DNA of 64,000 bases from the NCBI RefSeq assembly GCF_003208055.1, contig NZ_QJUE01000001.1:219571-283570 (forward strand). Reading direction: 5' to 3'. A model generated the notes under the pieces. The model saw only the letters and a list, made by a program, of their open reading frames with translations. It searched no databases and was not told the origin of the DNA. Source of the stretch: Prochlorococcus marinus XMU1408 (lineage in GTDB: Bacteria; Cyanobacteriota; Cyanobacteriia; PCC-6307; Cyanobiaceae). Shown piece by piece: positions 47,830 to 56,705 of this stretch (positions are counted from its first letter, which is position 1; each line of letters starts with the position of its first letter). A program made the translations under genes and the position numbers.

Positions 47830-49506
47830 TTATAATTTTTTTCTCCCTTGGAAATTGTCCAAACGACTTTCACTTCTCATTTTAAATTGTAATTTGATCC
47901 AACTTAAAGCTATTGGGAATCCTAAAATTATTGGTATAAAAAATAAAGAAGGTTTATTAGTTGAAGCTAATAAAGCTGAAGATATTGCAAGTGAGCCCAG
48001 TAGAACAGAATTACCTAATGTTTGTTGGGCATTAATCATTCTTCTTAATTGTCTATCTGATTCACCCATGCGTACTTGAAGTTGCAAGTCGCCTTGTTCC
48101 AATCTCTCTAGATTTTCGTCAAGCCTTTTTGGTAAACCAACTGCTTTGCTTCCCATTTCAGTAACTTGTCTGCCTAATTCGTTTAGCAAGTCATTTTGTT
48201 CAGAATCTTTTGATGTCATGAGTGGGAGGAGGAAGGGTTTTGCTATTGCTATTAAATTAAATTCAGGATCTAGATATCTTCCAACTCCTTCAAAAGTTGA
48301 TAGTGCTCTAAAAACAAAAATCAACTCGATTGGTATTCTAAAGGGTTTCCCATAAGCAAGTTCTGAAATGTCACCCGATAGCTTTTCTATGATTTTTGAG
48401 TTAAATGGAGGAGTTAGAGCCTCGGTTAACATTACTCTAATTAATCTTCTTACTGGACCTATTTCTATATCTGCCTCTAACAATCCCGCAATTTGAAGTT
48501 CTTTTACTAGTCCACTAACATCTCTAAGAGCCGCTGCTTTGATCATTGAATTAAGTCTGCCTCTGATTCGCTCAGATACAAAACCCATCATTCCAAAGTC
48601 ATAGTAAATAAGCGAACCACTACTAGAAACAGCTAAGTTGCCGGGATGTGGGTCCGCATGAAAAAAGCCATAATTAACTAATTGCTTCAAGTAACTCGTT
48701 GCTCCAATCTTTGCTATTGATGAGGTATCAATACCGTTAATCTTAAGAGTTTTTATATCATTAATCTTAATACCTGGCATATATTCAAGGCATAAAACTT
48801 TACTAGAACTTAAATCCCAAAACACACTTGGAACTAATATTTCTGAGTCTTCAATAAATTGTTGTTTAAATCGTGCAGCATATTGAGCTTCAATTTTAAA
48901 ATCTAATTCTCTAATTAATACTCTCTTGCATTCTTTAGCAATACCTGTCCAGTCTTTTCCCTGACTAATACTTTTATTTTTTTCAACTACTGCAGCTACT
49001 TGATTCATAACATCTAGATCAAGTCTGAAAAAATTTTCTATTCCTGGCCTTTGTACTTTAAAAATTACATTTTCACCATTAATTAATTTAGCTTTATGAA
49101 CTTGAGCAAGTGAGGCAGAACCTATAGGAATTGAATCAATATTTATAATTTTTTTATATGAATCACCAAGCTCAAATAATAAAATTTCTTCAACTTTTTT
49201 AAAGTCAAAAGGTGGAACTCTATCTTGTAAAGAGGTTAGCTCATTTACCCATGCCGATGGTATAACATCAGCTCTGGCAGATAAAAGTTGACCTAATTTT
49301 ATAAAAGCTGATCCTAAGTAAACTAATTCTTTTGTGAGCCATTTAGCTCTAATAATCTGTCGTCTTTCTCTTCGTTTATCGTTGTAACCTTTCAAATAAG
49401 TCCATTTTCTAGAATCAAACCATAAAAAGAAAAAAAGAATTAATAATGTTTTCCAAATTCTAAAGGCTCTTCTTAACTTTTGGAAATGACAAATTAAAAA
49501 TATCAA
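47830..49506 (-). CDS. ABC1/UbiB atypical kinase-like protein
   Basis: 558 residues of the UbiB/ADCK family. The family KxGQ motif is KLGQLLSARADV; the Ala-rich nucleotide loop is IGSASLAQVHKAK; VIFKVQRPG carries the lysine; HADPHPGNL and YYDFGMMG are the catalytic and metal loops. Two C-terminal hydrophobic helices likely anchor it to membrane. In cyanobacteria and plastids such proteins affect plastoquinone and prenyl-lipid metabolism. TTG start overlaps the stop of the coiled-coil gene by 4 bases, so they are translationally coupled. Confidence 0.92.
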   Translation of the reverse strand: MIFLICHFQKLRRAFRIWKTLLILFFFLWFDSRKWTYLKGYNDKRRERRQIIRAKWLTKELVYLGSAFIKLGQLLSARADVIPSAWVNELTSLQDRVPPFDFKKVEEILLFELGDSYKKIINIDSIPIGSASLAQVHKAKLINGENVIFKVQRPGIENFFRLDLDVMNQVAAVVEKNKSISQGKDWTGIAKECKRVLIRELDFKIEAQYAARFKQQFIEDSEILVPSVFWDLSSSKVLCLEYMPGIKINDIKTLKINGIDTSSIAKIGATSYLKQLVNYGFFHADPHPGNLAVSSSGSLIYYDFGMMGFVSERIRGRLNSMIKAAALRDVSGLVKELQIAGLLEADIEIGPVRRLIRVMLTEALTPPFNSKIIEKLSGDISELAYGKPFRIPIELIFVFRALSTFEGVGRYLDPEFNLIAIAKPFLLPLMTSKDSEQNDLLNELGRQVTEMGSKAVGLPKRLDENLERLEQGDLQLQVRMGESDRQLRRMINAQQTLGNSVLLGSLAISSALLASTNKPSLFFIPIILGFPIALSWIKLQFKMRSESRLDNFQGRKKL

Positions 49507-49814
49507 CTTTTTTCCTCAATATTTTTGTTGGTTTGAATTACCTTGGACCTAAGATTGTCAATTTGAGTTTGAATGAGATCTTCTTTCGATGATTGTTTAT
49601 TGGAGTTGTTCTCCATTGTTGAATCTTTCATTTTTTCTAAACGCTTGGACTCTTCGATAACCTCTTTTTTGAAACTAGACCATTCTTCTTGAAATTTCTG
49701 AGGCATTTCTTCGGCAATCTCGCTAAATTCCTGAGCAGAATTTATCAGCTTCTCTGATATTCGAGCTTTTATTCGGTTTATAGCTGCTTTAAGCAGTATT
49801 TCTGAATCGCTCAA
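49503..49814 (-). CDS. Small coiled-coil protein of unknown function
   Basis: 103 residues, highly charged (Glu, Lys, Ser, Asn). The first about 65 residues predict one amphipathic helix (RIKARISEKLINSAQEFSEI), and the rest is polar with no fold signature. No membrane helix. Coupled to the UbiB-like kinase by a 4-base overlap, which suggests an accessory role, but nothing in the sequence names it. Confidence 0.7.
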   Translation of the reverse strand: MSDSEILLKAAINRIKARISEKLINSAQEFSEIAEEMPQKFQEEWSSFKKEVIEESKRLEKMKDSTMENNSNKQSSKEDLIQTQIDNLRSKVIQTNKNIEEKS

Positions 49815-50144
49815 GAATCTAATTACTCAACTTCTACTCTAGAAGATTTAGTATTTTTTGTGTTCTTTAGAATTTTTATTAAAGGGCGTTACTTTCCTTT
49901 TGCAAATTCTTACGTTTTTATTTCTTTAGATTGAGACTAGCTAAGGGCAGATTTGCTCTTGATTAAGTAAATCTATTTAGAAGCTTGTTTGTTATGACTA
50001 AACTTAGATAATTTTCATTAGAGTTGAACTAAACAAACATTTGATTTGATTTGGGTTTAAAGTTTAATCTATTAATCCAAGTGAATTCAACACATCCCTT
50101 TCTCTTCTCGAAAGAGATCAAAACCTATCTAAGAGAATTTTCCA
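49815..50144. other. 330-base gap between divergent genes
   Basis: No gene seen. AT-rich, with a small hairpin TCTCTT-CTCGA-AAGAGA near 50099-50117, about 28 bases before the thioredoxin reductase TTG, that would lie in its mRNA leader if transcription starts upstream. Promoters for both flanking genes must be here. Confidence 0.5.
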
Positions 50145-51101
50145 TTGGAAACCATTGAAACTGATGTAGTAATAGTTGGTGGTGGGCCTGCTGGTTGCAG
50201 TTGTGCGCTTTACACCTCTCGAGCAGATTTAAAGACAGTAATTCTAGATAAGAATCCTGATGTAGGTGCTCTTGCAATAACTCATCAAATTGCTAATTAC
50301 CCAGGCGTCTCTAGTGAAATGAGTGGAGAGGCTTTATTAAAACTGATGCGAGATCAAGCTACTCAATATGGGGCTGACTATCGAAGAGCGCAGGTCTTTG
50401 GTATTGATTCAACTGGTGACTGGAAAACTATTTATACACCTGAGGGAACCTTTAAAGCAAAAGCACTTGTAGTTGCAAGTGGTGCAATGGGAAGACCTGC
50501 ATCGTTTAAAGGTGAGGCAGAATACCTCGGTCGAGGCGTTAGCTATTGCGCAACTTGTGATGGAGCTTTTTATAGAGATCGTGAAGTTGCGGTTGTTGGG
50601 ATCAATAAAGAGGCAATCGAAGAAGCAAATGTTCTTACAAAATTTGCTTCCAAAGTTCATTGGATTACATCCAATGATCCCAAATCAGATGATCATCATG
50701 CACAAGAACTTTTATTAAAGCCAAATGTGAACCATTGGAGCAAAACTAGGTTGATGCAAATCGAAGGAAATGATTCTGGTGTCACAGGTATCAAAGTAAA
50801 GAATAGATCAATTGATAATCATCAAGATATTGCTCTTGAGGGGGTTTTTGTTTACATGAGTGGATCAAAGCCTATTACAGATTTTCTAGGAGATCAGGTC
50901 GCTTTTAAGGAGGATGGAGGTGTACTAGTTGATGACTTTATGTCCACAACAGTTGAAGGTGTTTGGGCTATTGGAGACATCAGAAATACACCTTTTAAAC
51001 AAGCTGTTGTTGCCGCATCAGATGGATGTATAGCTGCTATGGCAATTGATAGATATTTAAATAGCAGGAAATCAATTCGTGTTGATTGGGTTCATGCTTA
51101 A
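50145..51101 (+). CDS. Thioredoxin-reductase-like flavoprotein lacking NADPH motifs
   Basis: 318-residue low-molecular-weight TrxR fold. FAD loop VIVGGGPAGCSCALYTSRA (10-28), redox CATC at 135-138, second FAD motif AIGDIRNTPFKQAVVAASDG near the C-terminus. The pyridine-nucleotide region is altered: where NADPH-dependent enzymes have GGGDSA and HRRxxxR, this one has VVGINKEAIEEA (150-161) and ITSND (174-178). That matches the pyridine-nucleotide-independent reductases reported in Gloeobacter and Prochlorococcus (DTR) and the ferredoxin-dependent enzyme of Clostridium (FFTR). TTG start at 50145 is the only one near the conserved N-terminus. Donor is inferred. Confidence 0.88.
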   Translation: METIETDVVIVGGGPAGCSCALYTSRADLKTVILDKNPDVGALAITHQIANYPGVSSEMSGEALLKLMRDQATQYGADYRRAQVFGIDSTGDWKTIYTPEGTFKAKALVVASGAMGRPASFKGEAEYLGRGVSYCATCDGAFYRDREVAVVGINKEAIEEANVLTKFASKVHWITSNDPKSDDHHAQELLLKPNVNHWSKTRLMQIEGNDSGVTGIKVKNRSIDNHQDIALEGVFVYMSGSKPITDFLGDQVAFKEDGGVLVDDFMSTTVEGVWAIGDIRNTPFKQAVVAASDGCIAAMAIDRYLNSRKSIRVDWVHA

Positions 51102-51123
51102 TTTAAACAATTGAGCAATTTTT

Positions 51124-51405
51124 CTAAAGTGGAGTTGCTTCTGAAACATAGGCCACACCTCCGTAGTAACTCAACACGGATTTTATATCTTCTCTAATTT
51201 TATCTATTGTAACTTGCTCGCAAAAAATAATTACATGAGCATTTGACCCGAATCCAGTAAATTCCATATCTTCAGTAACAACTCTTTCGGGACCTCTTCC
51301 AGTTGCATGCTTCATAACTGTATAGCCTGGTACTTCTGCTTTTTCTAAAGTTGAGAGAACATCGTCGAGTTCTCTTTCACTAAAAATCAAATCAAGTCTT
51401 TTCAT
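51124..51405 (-). CDS. sbtB: SbtB: PII-like regulator of bicarbonate transport
   Basis: 93-residue PII-fold trimer. RLDLIFSERELDDVLSTLEK begins the fold, and GYTVMKHATGRGPERVV is the T-loop region. SbtB binds adenine nucleotides including cAMP and controls SbtA. Ten bases after sbtA on the same strand, which fixes the identity. It ends at SEATPL, about 17 residues short of Synechocystis SbtB, so the C-terminal redox loop with two cysteines is absent. Confidence 0.9.
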   Translation of the reverse strand: MKRLDLIFSERELDDVLSTLEKAEVPGYTVMKHATGRGPERVVTEDMEFTGFGSNAHVIIFCEQVTIDKIREDIKSVLSYYGGVAYVSEATPL

Positions 51406-51414
51406 GTTTGAGAT

Positions 51415-52410
51415 CTATCCAATTTGTGGAATCATTGTGTTTACTAAGCCCATATATACTGGTATTCCAATAATTATGTTAAAAGGAAAGGTTAATCCAA
51501 GAGTGGTTGAAATGTAATAACCAGGCCTGGCTTCAGGAACAGTCATTCTCATTGCAGTTGGCACTGCTAAATAAGATGCACTGGCACATAAAACTACAAA
51601 TAAAAGAGCATTGCCAGGGTCTAAATTCAGGAATTTAGCTACTACTGATCCTAGGACTGCATTTAATATTGGCATAAATATCGAAAACATAATTAGAAAT
51701 GCACCAGTTTTATTGAGTCGAGCAAGGCGTTGAGCTGCCACAATTCCCATATCAAGAAGGAAAAAACATTCTGCTCCATAGAACAAATCGCCTGTAAATG
51801 GTTCCATCTTTTTAATGTCAGAAGGATCAATTGCTGATGTTAAAAAACCTATTAATAAGCTTCCAAGTAATAAATAGACTGAACCATTTAGCATCGATTC
51901 ATGAAGAATTGATCCCCATTTCATTTTCTTTTTAATAGGCCTATCTTTGGGTGCTCCAAATTTGACTAACAGAAGACCAATAATTATTGCTGGTGACTCC
52001 ATAAGTGCTAACGCACCAACCATAAAACCATCAAAGGGTATGTTCTGACTTTCGAGAAAGCTTTCAGCAGTTATAAATGTCACTGCGCTGATTGATCCAT
52101 AAGCTGCAGATATGGCTGCTGCATTAAAAACATCAAATTTAAATCTCAGTATTACAAAGCAAATAAGTGGGATTAACAAAGACATCAATATTGCAGCGAT
52201 CACAGTAGGAATTACTGGATAATTAAAGCCGCTTTTTTGAAGTTCAATTCCTCCTTTGAAGCCTATTGCAAGAAGAAGGTATAGAGAAAATAATTTTGGC
52301 AGCGGAGAAGGGATCTCAAAATCTGATTTTAGGGCGTATGCAATTGCACCTAAAAAGAAAAAAAGTATTGGAGGACTTAAGGCATTTTGGATGAAAAGAT
52401 TATGTCCCAT
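51415..52410 (-). CDS. sbtA: SbtA: sodium-dependent bicarbonate transporter
   Basis: High-affinity Na+/HCO3- symporter family protein of 331 residues with about ten membrane helices. LLAIGFKGGIELQKSG and GALALMESPAIIIGLLLVKF are typical; the central polar loop (GAPKDRPIKKKMK) is shorter than in freshwater SbtA. It lies between bicA and sbtB, all in one direction, so it forms a carbon-uptake operon. Marine Prochlorococcus SbtA is a distinct branch and activity may differ from model strains. Confidence 0.93.
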   Translation of the reverse strand: MGHNLFIQNALSPPILFFFLGAIAYALKSDFEIPSPLPKLFSLYLLLAIGFKGGIELQKSGFNYPVIPTVIAAILMSLLIPLICFVILRFKFDVFNAAAISAAYGSISAVTFITAESFLESQNIPFDGFMVGALALMESPAIIIGLLLVKFGAPKDRPIKKKMKWGSILHESMLNGSVYLLLGSLLIGFLTSAIDPSDIKKMEPFTGDLFYGAECFFLLDMGIVAAQRLARLNKTGAFLIMFSIFMPILNAVLGSVVAKFLNLDPGNALLFVVLCASASYLAVPTAMRMTVPEARPGYYISTTLGLTFPFNIIIGIPVYMGLVNTMIPQIG

Positions 52411-52458
52411 TTCTTGTTAGTTTTTAAGGTTATGCAATTTAGATAAAAATATTTTTCA

Positions 52459-54126
52459 TCAATCATTGATGTTGTCAATTGCGGCTGTAAGAGCTTCTTT
52501 TCTTGTCCCAATCACATCGACTCCAAATTTGGCTAATCTATCTTTTACTCTTCCAGTAGCACCGGCAACATATGCTTTTCTTGAATTGTTTAAGGCTTCT
52601 TGCACCATATCCTCTATAGCAAGTGTTGCAGTGACTCCAAGTCTTGGAACATCGGTGATATCAAGAATTAACACTTTATAATTTCTCACTAGCATCATTC
52701 TCTCAGTTATTCCTTTTGCTGCTCCAAAGCTAAGTGGTCCTTTTAGCCTGAATAGCATTACTTCTCCTGCGCAGCGATCTAAAAGTGCTTTTTCATCTGA
52801 GGGAAGTTGAGCATTTGCAGCATTGTTATTTGCTTCTGAATCAATTGGATTATCTGCTTCCATCCCTTCTAATTGTGTTTCAGTAATTGAATCGATAGTT
52901 AGCATATTTGCAATGAAGACTCCAACAAGTACGGCCCATATTAAGTCCCAGAAGACTGTCATAAGAAGGACTCCATACATCACACTTGCTGTCTTAAGAG
53001 AAAGTCGATGCGCTCTCAATAGGAATCCCCAGTCAATAATGTCTAAACCAACTTTGATTAAAATTCCAGCGAGAAGTGCTGTAGGTATTTGAGCAGCAAG
53101 TGGACCTGCCCCAACAAGTACTAGTAGCAAAACAATGGAATGAACCATTCCTGAGATTGGTGTGGATCCACCAGATTTGACATTTATTACTGTCCTCATA
53201 GTTGCACCTGCACCAGGCAAACCTGTGAAAATACCAGCAACAGCATTTCCTATACCTTGTCCAATTAGTTCTCGATCAGAGTTATGTCTTGTTTGAGAAA
53301 TATTATCTGCTACTAGAGATGTAAGAAGTGAATCAATAGCACCAAGAACAGCAAGAACTAGTCCGGCTTTAAGAATTATAGGGAAGAAATTATCAAAGCT
53401 TGGATCAGGCAGACTTAGAGAGAGGCCACCCTCTGGGATTGCACCTATTCGATCGATAGAACTATCGCCAAAGAGAAGAATGGATAACGGAGTTACTATT
53501 AACAATGCTAAAAGCGGGGAAGGTACCCATTGACTTATCTTGCGAGGAGTTAAGAAAACTATTGCAAGAGTCATAACTGCAACCGATATTGCAGCCCCAT
53601 TAGGTTCGAAATTTTTAACTAAAGTCGAAAGAGACTCTAAGACTCCCCCACGAGTTGATATTCCCAATAAAGGACCAATTTGAAGGGTAATTATGATCAC
53701 CCCAATTCCAGACATAAAACCTGAAACGACAGAATATGGAACAAGTGTTATGTATTTACCAAGTCTTAATAGTCCAAATAAAATCTGAAATAACCCTCCA
53801 ATGACTACTGCAGCCATTACTAAAGGGAGAATTTCGCCAGCAGATAAATCTCTCGGTACCCCTACAGCTGCCAAGCTGGCCACTACTCCTGCGACTGTCA
53901 CGCTCATAGGTCCCGTGGGACCACTTACTTGAGCAGGAGTCCCTCCAAATAAAGCTGCGAGGAAACCAACGACTACTGCTCCATATAGTCCATAAATAGC
54001 GCCTCCTGGTCCTAACGCCGCGTTACCAAACGCTAGAGCTAGTGGCAAGGCCACAACTGCTGCGGTTAAACCACCTAATACATCACCTCTAATATTCTTC
54101 AGGTGAAAGCCATTAATTAACGCCAA
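52459..54126 (-). CDS. bicA: BicA-like SulP-family bicarbonate transporter
   Basis: Sodium-dependent, high-flux bicarbonate importer of the SLC26/SulP family. The N-terminus (MALINGFHLKNIRGDVLGGL) and AVVALPLALAFG, then about 12-14 membrane segments, are followed by a cytoplasmic STAS domain (about 440-550) with VLILDITDVPRLGVTATLAI. A low-complexity acidic linker (about 415-435) joins them. 555 residues. First gene of bicA-sbtA-sbtB, so low- and high-affinity uptake are probably co-transcribed. The substrate is inferred from context, because SulP proteins also carry sulfate. Confidence 0.9.
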   Translation of the reverse strand: MALINGFHLKNIRGDVLGGLTAAVVALPLALAFGNAALGPGGAIYGLYGAVVVGFLAALFGGTPAQVSGPTGPMSVTVAGVVASLAAVGVPRDLSAGEILPLVMAAVVIGGLFQILFGLLRLGKYITLVPYSVVSGFMSGIGVIIITLQIGPLLGISTRGGVLESLSTLVKNFEPNGAAISVAVMTLAIVFLTPRKISQWVPSPLLALLIVTPLSILLFGDSSIDRIGAIPEGGLSLSLPDPSFDNFFPIILKAGLVLAVLGAIDSLLTSLVADNISQTRHNSDRELIGQGIGNAVAGIFTGLPGAGATMRTVINVKSGGSTPISGMVHSIVLLLVLVGAGPLAAQIPTALLAGILIKVGLDIIDWGFLLRAHRLSLKTASVMYGVLLMTVFWDLIWAVLVGVFIANMLTIDSITETQLEGMEADNPIDSEANNNAANAQLPSDEKALLDRCAGEVMLFRLKGPLSFGAAKGITERMMLVRNYKVLILDITDVPRLGVTATLAIEDMVQEALNNSRKAYVAGATGRVKDRLAKFGVDVIGTRKEALTAAIDNIND

Positions 54127-54267
54127 TCGACTCTCCTAACTTAATTTGACTTAAATAAGCCTATATCTTCAAGGTTCCATTACGTTCGGCGCTCTCTAAT
54201 TTTAAATACTTATATTGAATGAAATCAGCAAAAAGACTGGTCTTACTATGGAAAAAGCTTTAATTAT

Positions 54268-55203
54268 ATGGAATTAAACGGTTTTAAGGATTATTTCAAA
54301 ATTCTTGGTGTTAGTAGAAATGCTACCGATCAGGAAATCAAAAGTGCTTTTAGAAAACTTGCTAGAAAATTTCATCCTGACTTACATCCCTATGATGAGA
54401 AAGCTGAGTTGAAATTTAAAGAAATCAATGAAGCTTATGAGACACTTTCTGATCAAGAGAAAAAAAAGTCTTATGAACAATATCTAAGTTATTGGTTTAA
54501 AAATAGAAATGGAAAGACTCAAGATAGTTATGACCAAAATAATGGCATTGGATTTGATGAATCTTTAAAATTTGATGACTTTTTGAGTGATTTAATTGGT
54601 AGATTTAGTGAGGTTGGCCAAGAAATTTATTCAACTATATCATCAGATAAAAAGAATCAATCATTAAATTTGGATGCTGAGTTTAAATTGAATATTACTT
54701 TTTTTGAGGCTTTTAATGGAACAAAAAAGAATCTACTAGTCAATAATGAACGTCTTAAGGTTGATATTCCAAAAGGTATTCAATCAGGATCAGAAATATG
54801 TATTAAAAATAAGGGAAATATTCAACTTGGGAAAGGGAAAAGAGGTGATTTATTAATTAAAGTAAATGTTCAATCTCATTCGATTTGGAAAATTAAAGGT
54901 TTGGATATTTATGCAGATTTACCTATTTCTTTAGACGAATTAACTTTGGGAGCAAATATTTTGGTTGCTACACCTCAAGGAAATGCATATTTATTAATCC
55001 CTTCAGGAAGCGTCCCTGAACAAAAGTTGAGATTAGAAGGTCAAGGATTGCATGATTTAGATGCTCAAGGAGATTTATTTTTTACTCTTAAATTAAAGTT
55101 GCCTGAAAAATGGTCTGATGAGGAGTTGGAACTGCTGAAAAAGCTTAGATCTGTTCGATTAGATGAACCTCGTGCAAGTTGGTTCGATCAGGCCAGTACT
55201 TAG
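54268..55203 (+). CDS. DnaJ-type cochaperone (CbpA-like)
   Basis: 311 residues. J domain (about 7-72) with the HPD motif at 36-38, then a Gly/Asn-poor linker and two beta-barrel substrate domains (FNGTKKNLLVNNERLKV, then LPISLDELTLGANILVATPQ). No zinc-finger CxxCxGxG repeats, so it is a type II J protein that stimulates DnaK. Upstream of hemB by 34 bases. Confidence 0.92.
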   Translation: MELNGFKDYFKILGVSRNATDQEIKSAFRKLARKFHPDLHPYDEKAELKFKEINEAYETLSDQEKKKSYEQYLSYWFKNRNGKTQDSYDQNNGIGFDESLKFDDFLSDLIGRFSEVGQEIYSTISSDKKNQSLNLDAEFKLNITFFEAFNGTKKNLLVNNERLKVDIPKGIQSGSEICIKNKGNIQLGKGKRGDLLIKVNVQSHSIWKIKGLDIYADLPISLDELTLGANILVATPQGNAYLLIPSGSVPEQKLRLEGQGLHDLDAQGDLFFTLKLKLPEKWSDEELELLKKLRSVRLDEPRASWFDQAST

Positions 55204-55237
55204 AGGAAGTAAAATGTAATTATCTCTATTGGTCCAT

Positions 55238-56236
55238 ATGGATCTTACTTATCGGCCTCGTCGTCTTCGTAAAACTAACTCTTTAAGAGAGATGGTTAGA
55301 GAGCATAGCGTCTCTGCCTCTGACTTCATCTATCCTCTTTTCGTCCATGAAGGTTTAGATATTCAAGAAATAGCAGCTATGCCAGGTTCATTTCGCTGGT
55401 CATTGGATGGATTAGTTGATGAGGTTAAGCGTGCTTGGAATCTTGGGATCAGATGTGTCGTTCTTTTCCCAAAGGTTCCAGACGAGCAAAAAACAGAAGA
55501 TGGAGCTGAATGTTTTAACGAAAAAGGTTTAATACCTAGGGCTATTGAAAGATTAAAAAAGGAAATACCTGAAATGTGCATTATGACTGATGTCGCTTTA
55601 GATCCATATTCTTGTGATGGTCATGATGGGATAGTTAGTGATGAAGGAATAATTTTGAATGATGAAACAGTTGATTATTTGTGTAAACAAGCAATTGTTC
55701 AAGCAAAATCTGGAGCAGATTTAATTGGCCCGAGTGACATGATGGATGGAAGGGTTGGAGCCATAAGAGAAGCTCTAGATGATGAAGGTTTTGAACATGT
55801 AGGAATAATTAGTTACACAGCAAAATATTCATCTGCATATTATGGCCCTTTTAGAGAAGCTTTAGATTCTGCTCCTAGGTCATTATCAAGTAAGCCTATT
55901 CCAAAAAATAAAAACACCTATCAGATGGACCCAGCCAATGCTAGAGAAGCCATAACAGAAGCTCAACTTGACGAACAAGAAGGATCGGACATCTTAATGG
56001 TCAAACCAGGTTTGGCTTACTTGGATATTATTTATCGTTTAAGAAAAGAATCAGAATTGCCGATAGCTGCTTATAACGTTAGCGGTGAATATTCAATGGT
56101 CAAAGCTGCTGCTCAAAGAGGCTGGATAGATGAAAAGGCAATCGTTTTGGAAACCTTACTTAGTTTTAAAAGAGCGGGAGCTAGTCTTATCCTTACTTAC
56201 CATGCATGTGATGCCGCAGGATGGTTAAAAGATTAA
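55238..56236 (+). CDS. hemB: Porphobilinogen synthase (delta-aminolevulinate dehydratase)
   Basis: Joins two 5-aminolevulinate molecules to porphobilinogen for haem and chlorophyll. The Schiff-base lysines are in SYTAKYSS and MVKPGLAYLD, and GPSDMMDGR is a family motif. The metal loop is DVALDPYSCDGHDG, the Asp-rich plant/cyanobacterial type rather than Cys3 zinc type. ATG 55238 gives MDLTYRPRRLRK; a TTG nine bases earlier is less likely. 332 residues. Confidence 0.97.
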   Translation: MDLTYRPRRLRKTNSLREMVREHSVSASDFIYPLFVHEGLDIQEIAAMPGSFRWSLDGLVDEVKRAWNLGIRCVVLFPKVPDEQKTEDGAECFNEKGLIPRAIERLKKEIPEMCIMTDVALDPYSCDGHDGIVSDEGIILNDETVDYLCKQAIVQAKSGADLIGPSDMMDGRVGAIREALDDEGFEHVGIISYTAKYSSAYYGPFREALDSAPRSLSSKPIPKNKNTYQMDPANAREAITEAQLDEQEGSDILMVKPGLAYLDIIYRLRKESELPIAAYNVSGEYSMVKAAAQRGWIDEKAIVLETLLSFKRAGASLILTYHACDAAGWLKD

Positions 56237-56285
56237 TAGAGTTGATTAAAACAACCATTCAAAATTTGAACTTCAAATCAAAAGT

Positions 56286-56690
56286 ATGATAAAAAAAGCA
56301 TCTAATTTAAATCTTGAAAGTGTTCATCGTCTCGGTCATGTAGCGATAAGAGTCAATGATGTTGATAGGGCTAAAAGCTTTTATATGAGCTTGGGAATGA
56401 AGCTTGTCTGGGATGATACTGATTGGTGTTATTTAGAAGCAGGGGAGAGTAGGGATGGATTGGCATTGCTTGGTCCAGGCTATAAAGCTGCAGGCCCACA
56501 TTTTGCATTTCATTTCACAAATAAGGATGAAATAGAGAGAATACATGACTCTCTAAAAAATCAAGGAATGAAAGTTGGTGCTTTACACGATCATCGTGAT
56601 GGGACCTCTTCTTTTTACCTAAAAGATACAGAAGGGAATTGGTTGGAAATGCTCTATCATCCATTAACAGGGATACCAACAAATCAATAG
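56286..56690 (+). CDS. Glyoxalase I/VOC superfamily protein
   Basis: 134 residues with two beta-alpha-beta-beta-beta modules. Candidate metal ligands are His in RLGHVAIRV, Glu in YLEAGESRD, His in PHFAFHF and the terminal Glu in GNWLEMLYHP, as in lactoylglutathione lyase. That enzyme detoxifies methylglyoxal with glutathione, and gshB is present in this genome. It may also be another VOC dioxygenase; gloA is plausible but unproven. Confidence 0.8.
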   Translation: MIKKASNLNLESVHRLGHVAIRVNDVDRAKSFYMSLGMKLVWDDTDWCYLEAGESRDGLALLGPGYKAAGPHFAFHFTNKDEIERIHDSLKNQGMKVGALHDHRDGTSSFYLKDTEGNWLEMLYHPLTGIPTNQ

Positions 56691-56705
56691 ACTTTAAGTA
56701 GACGA

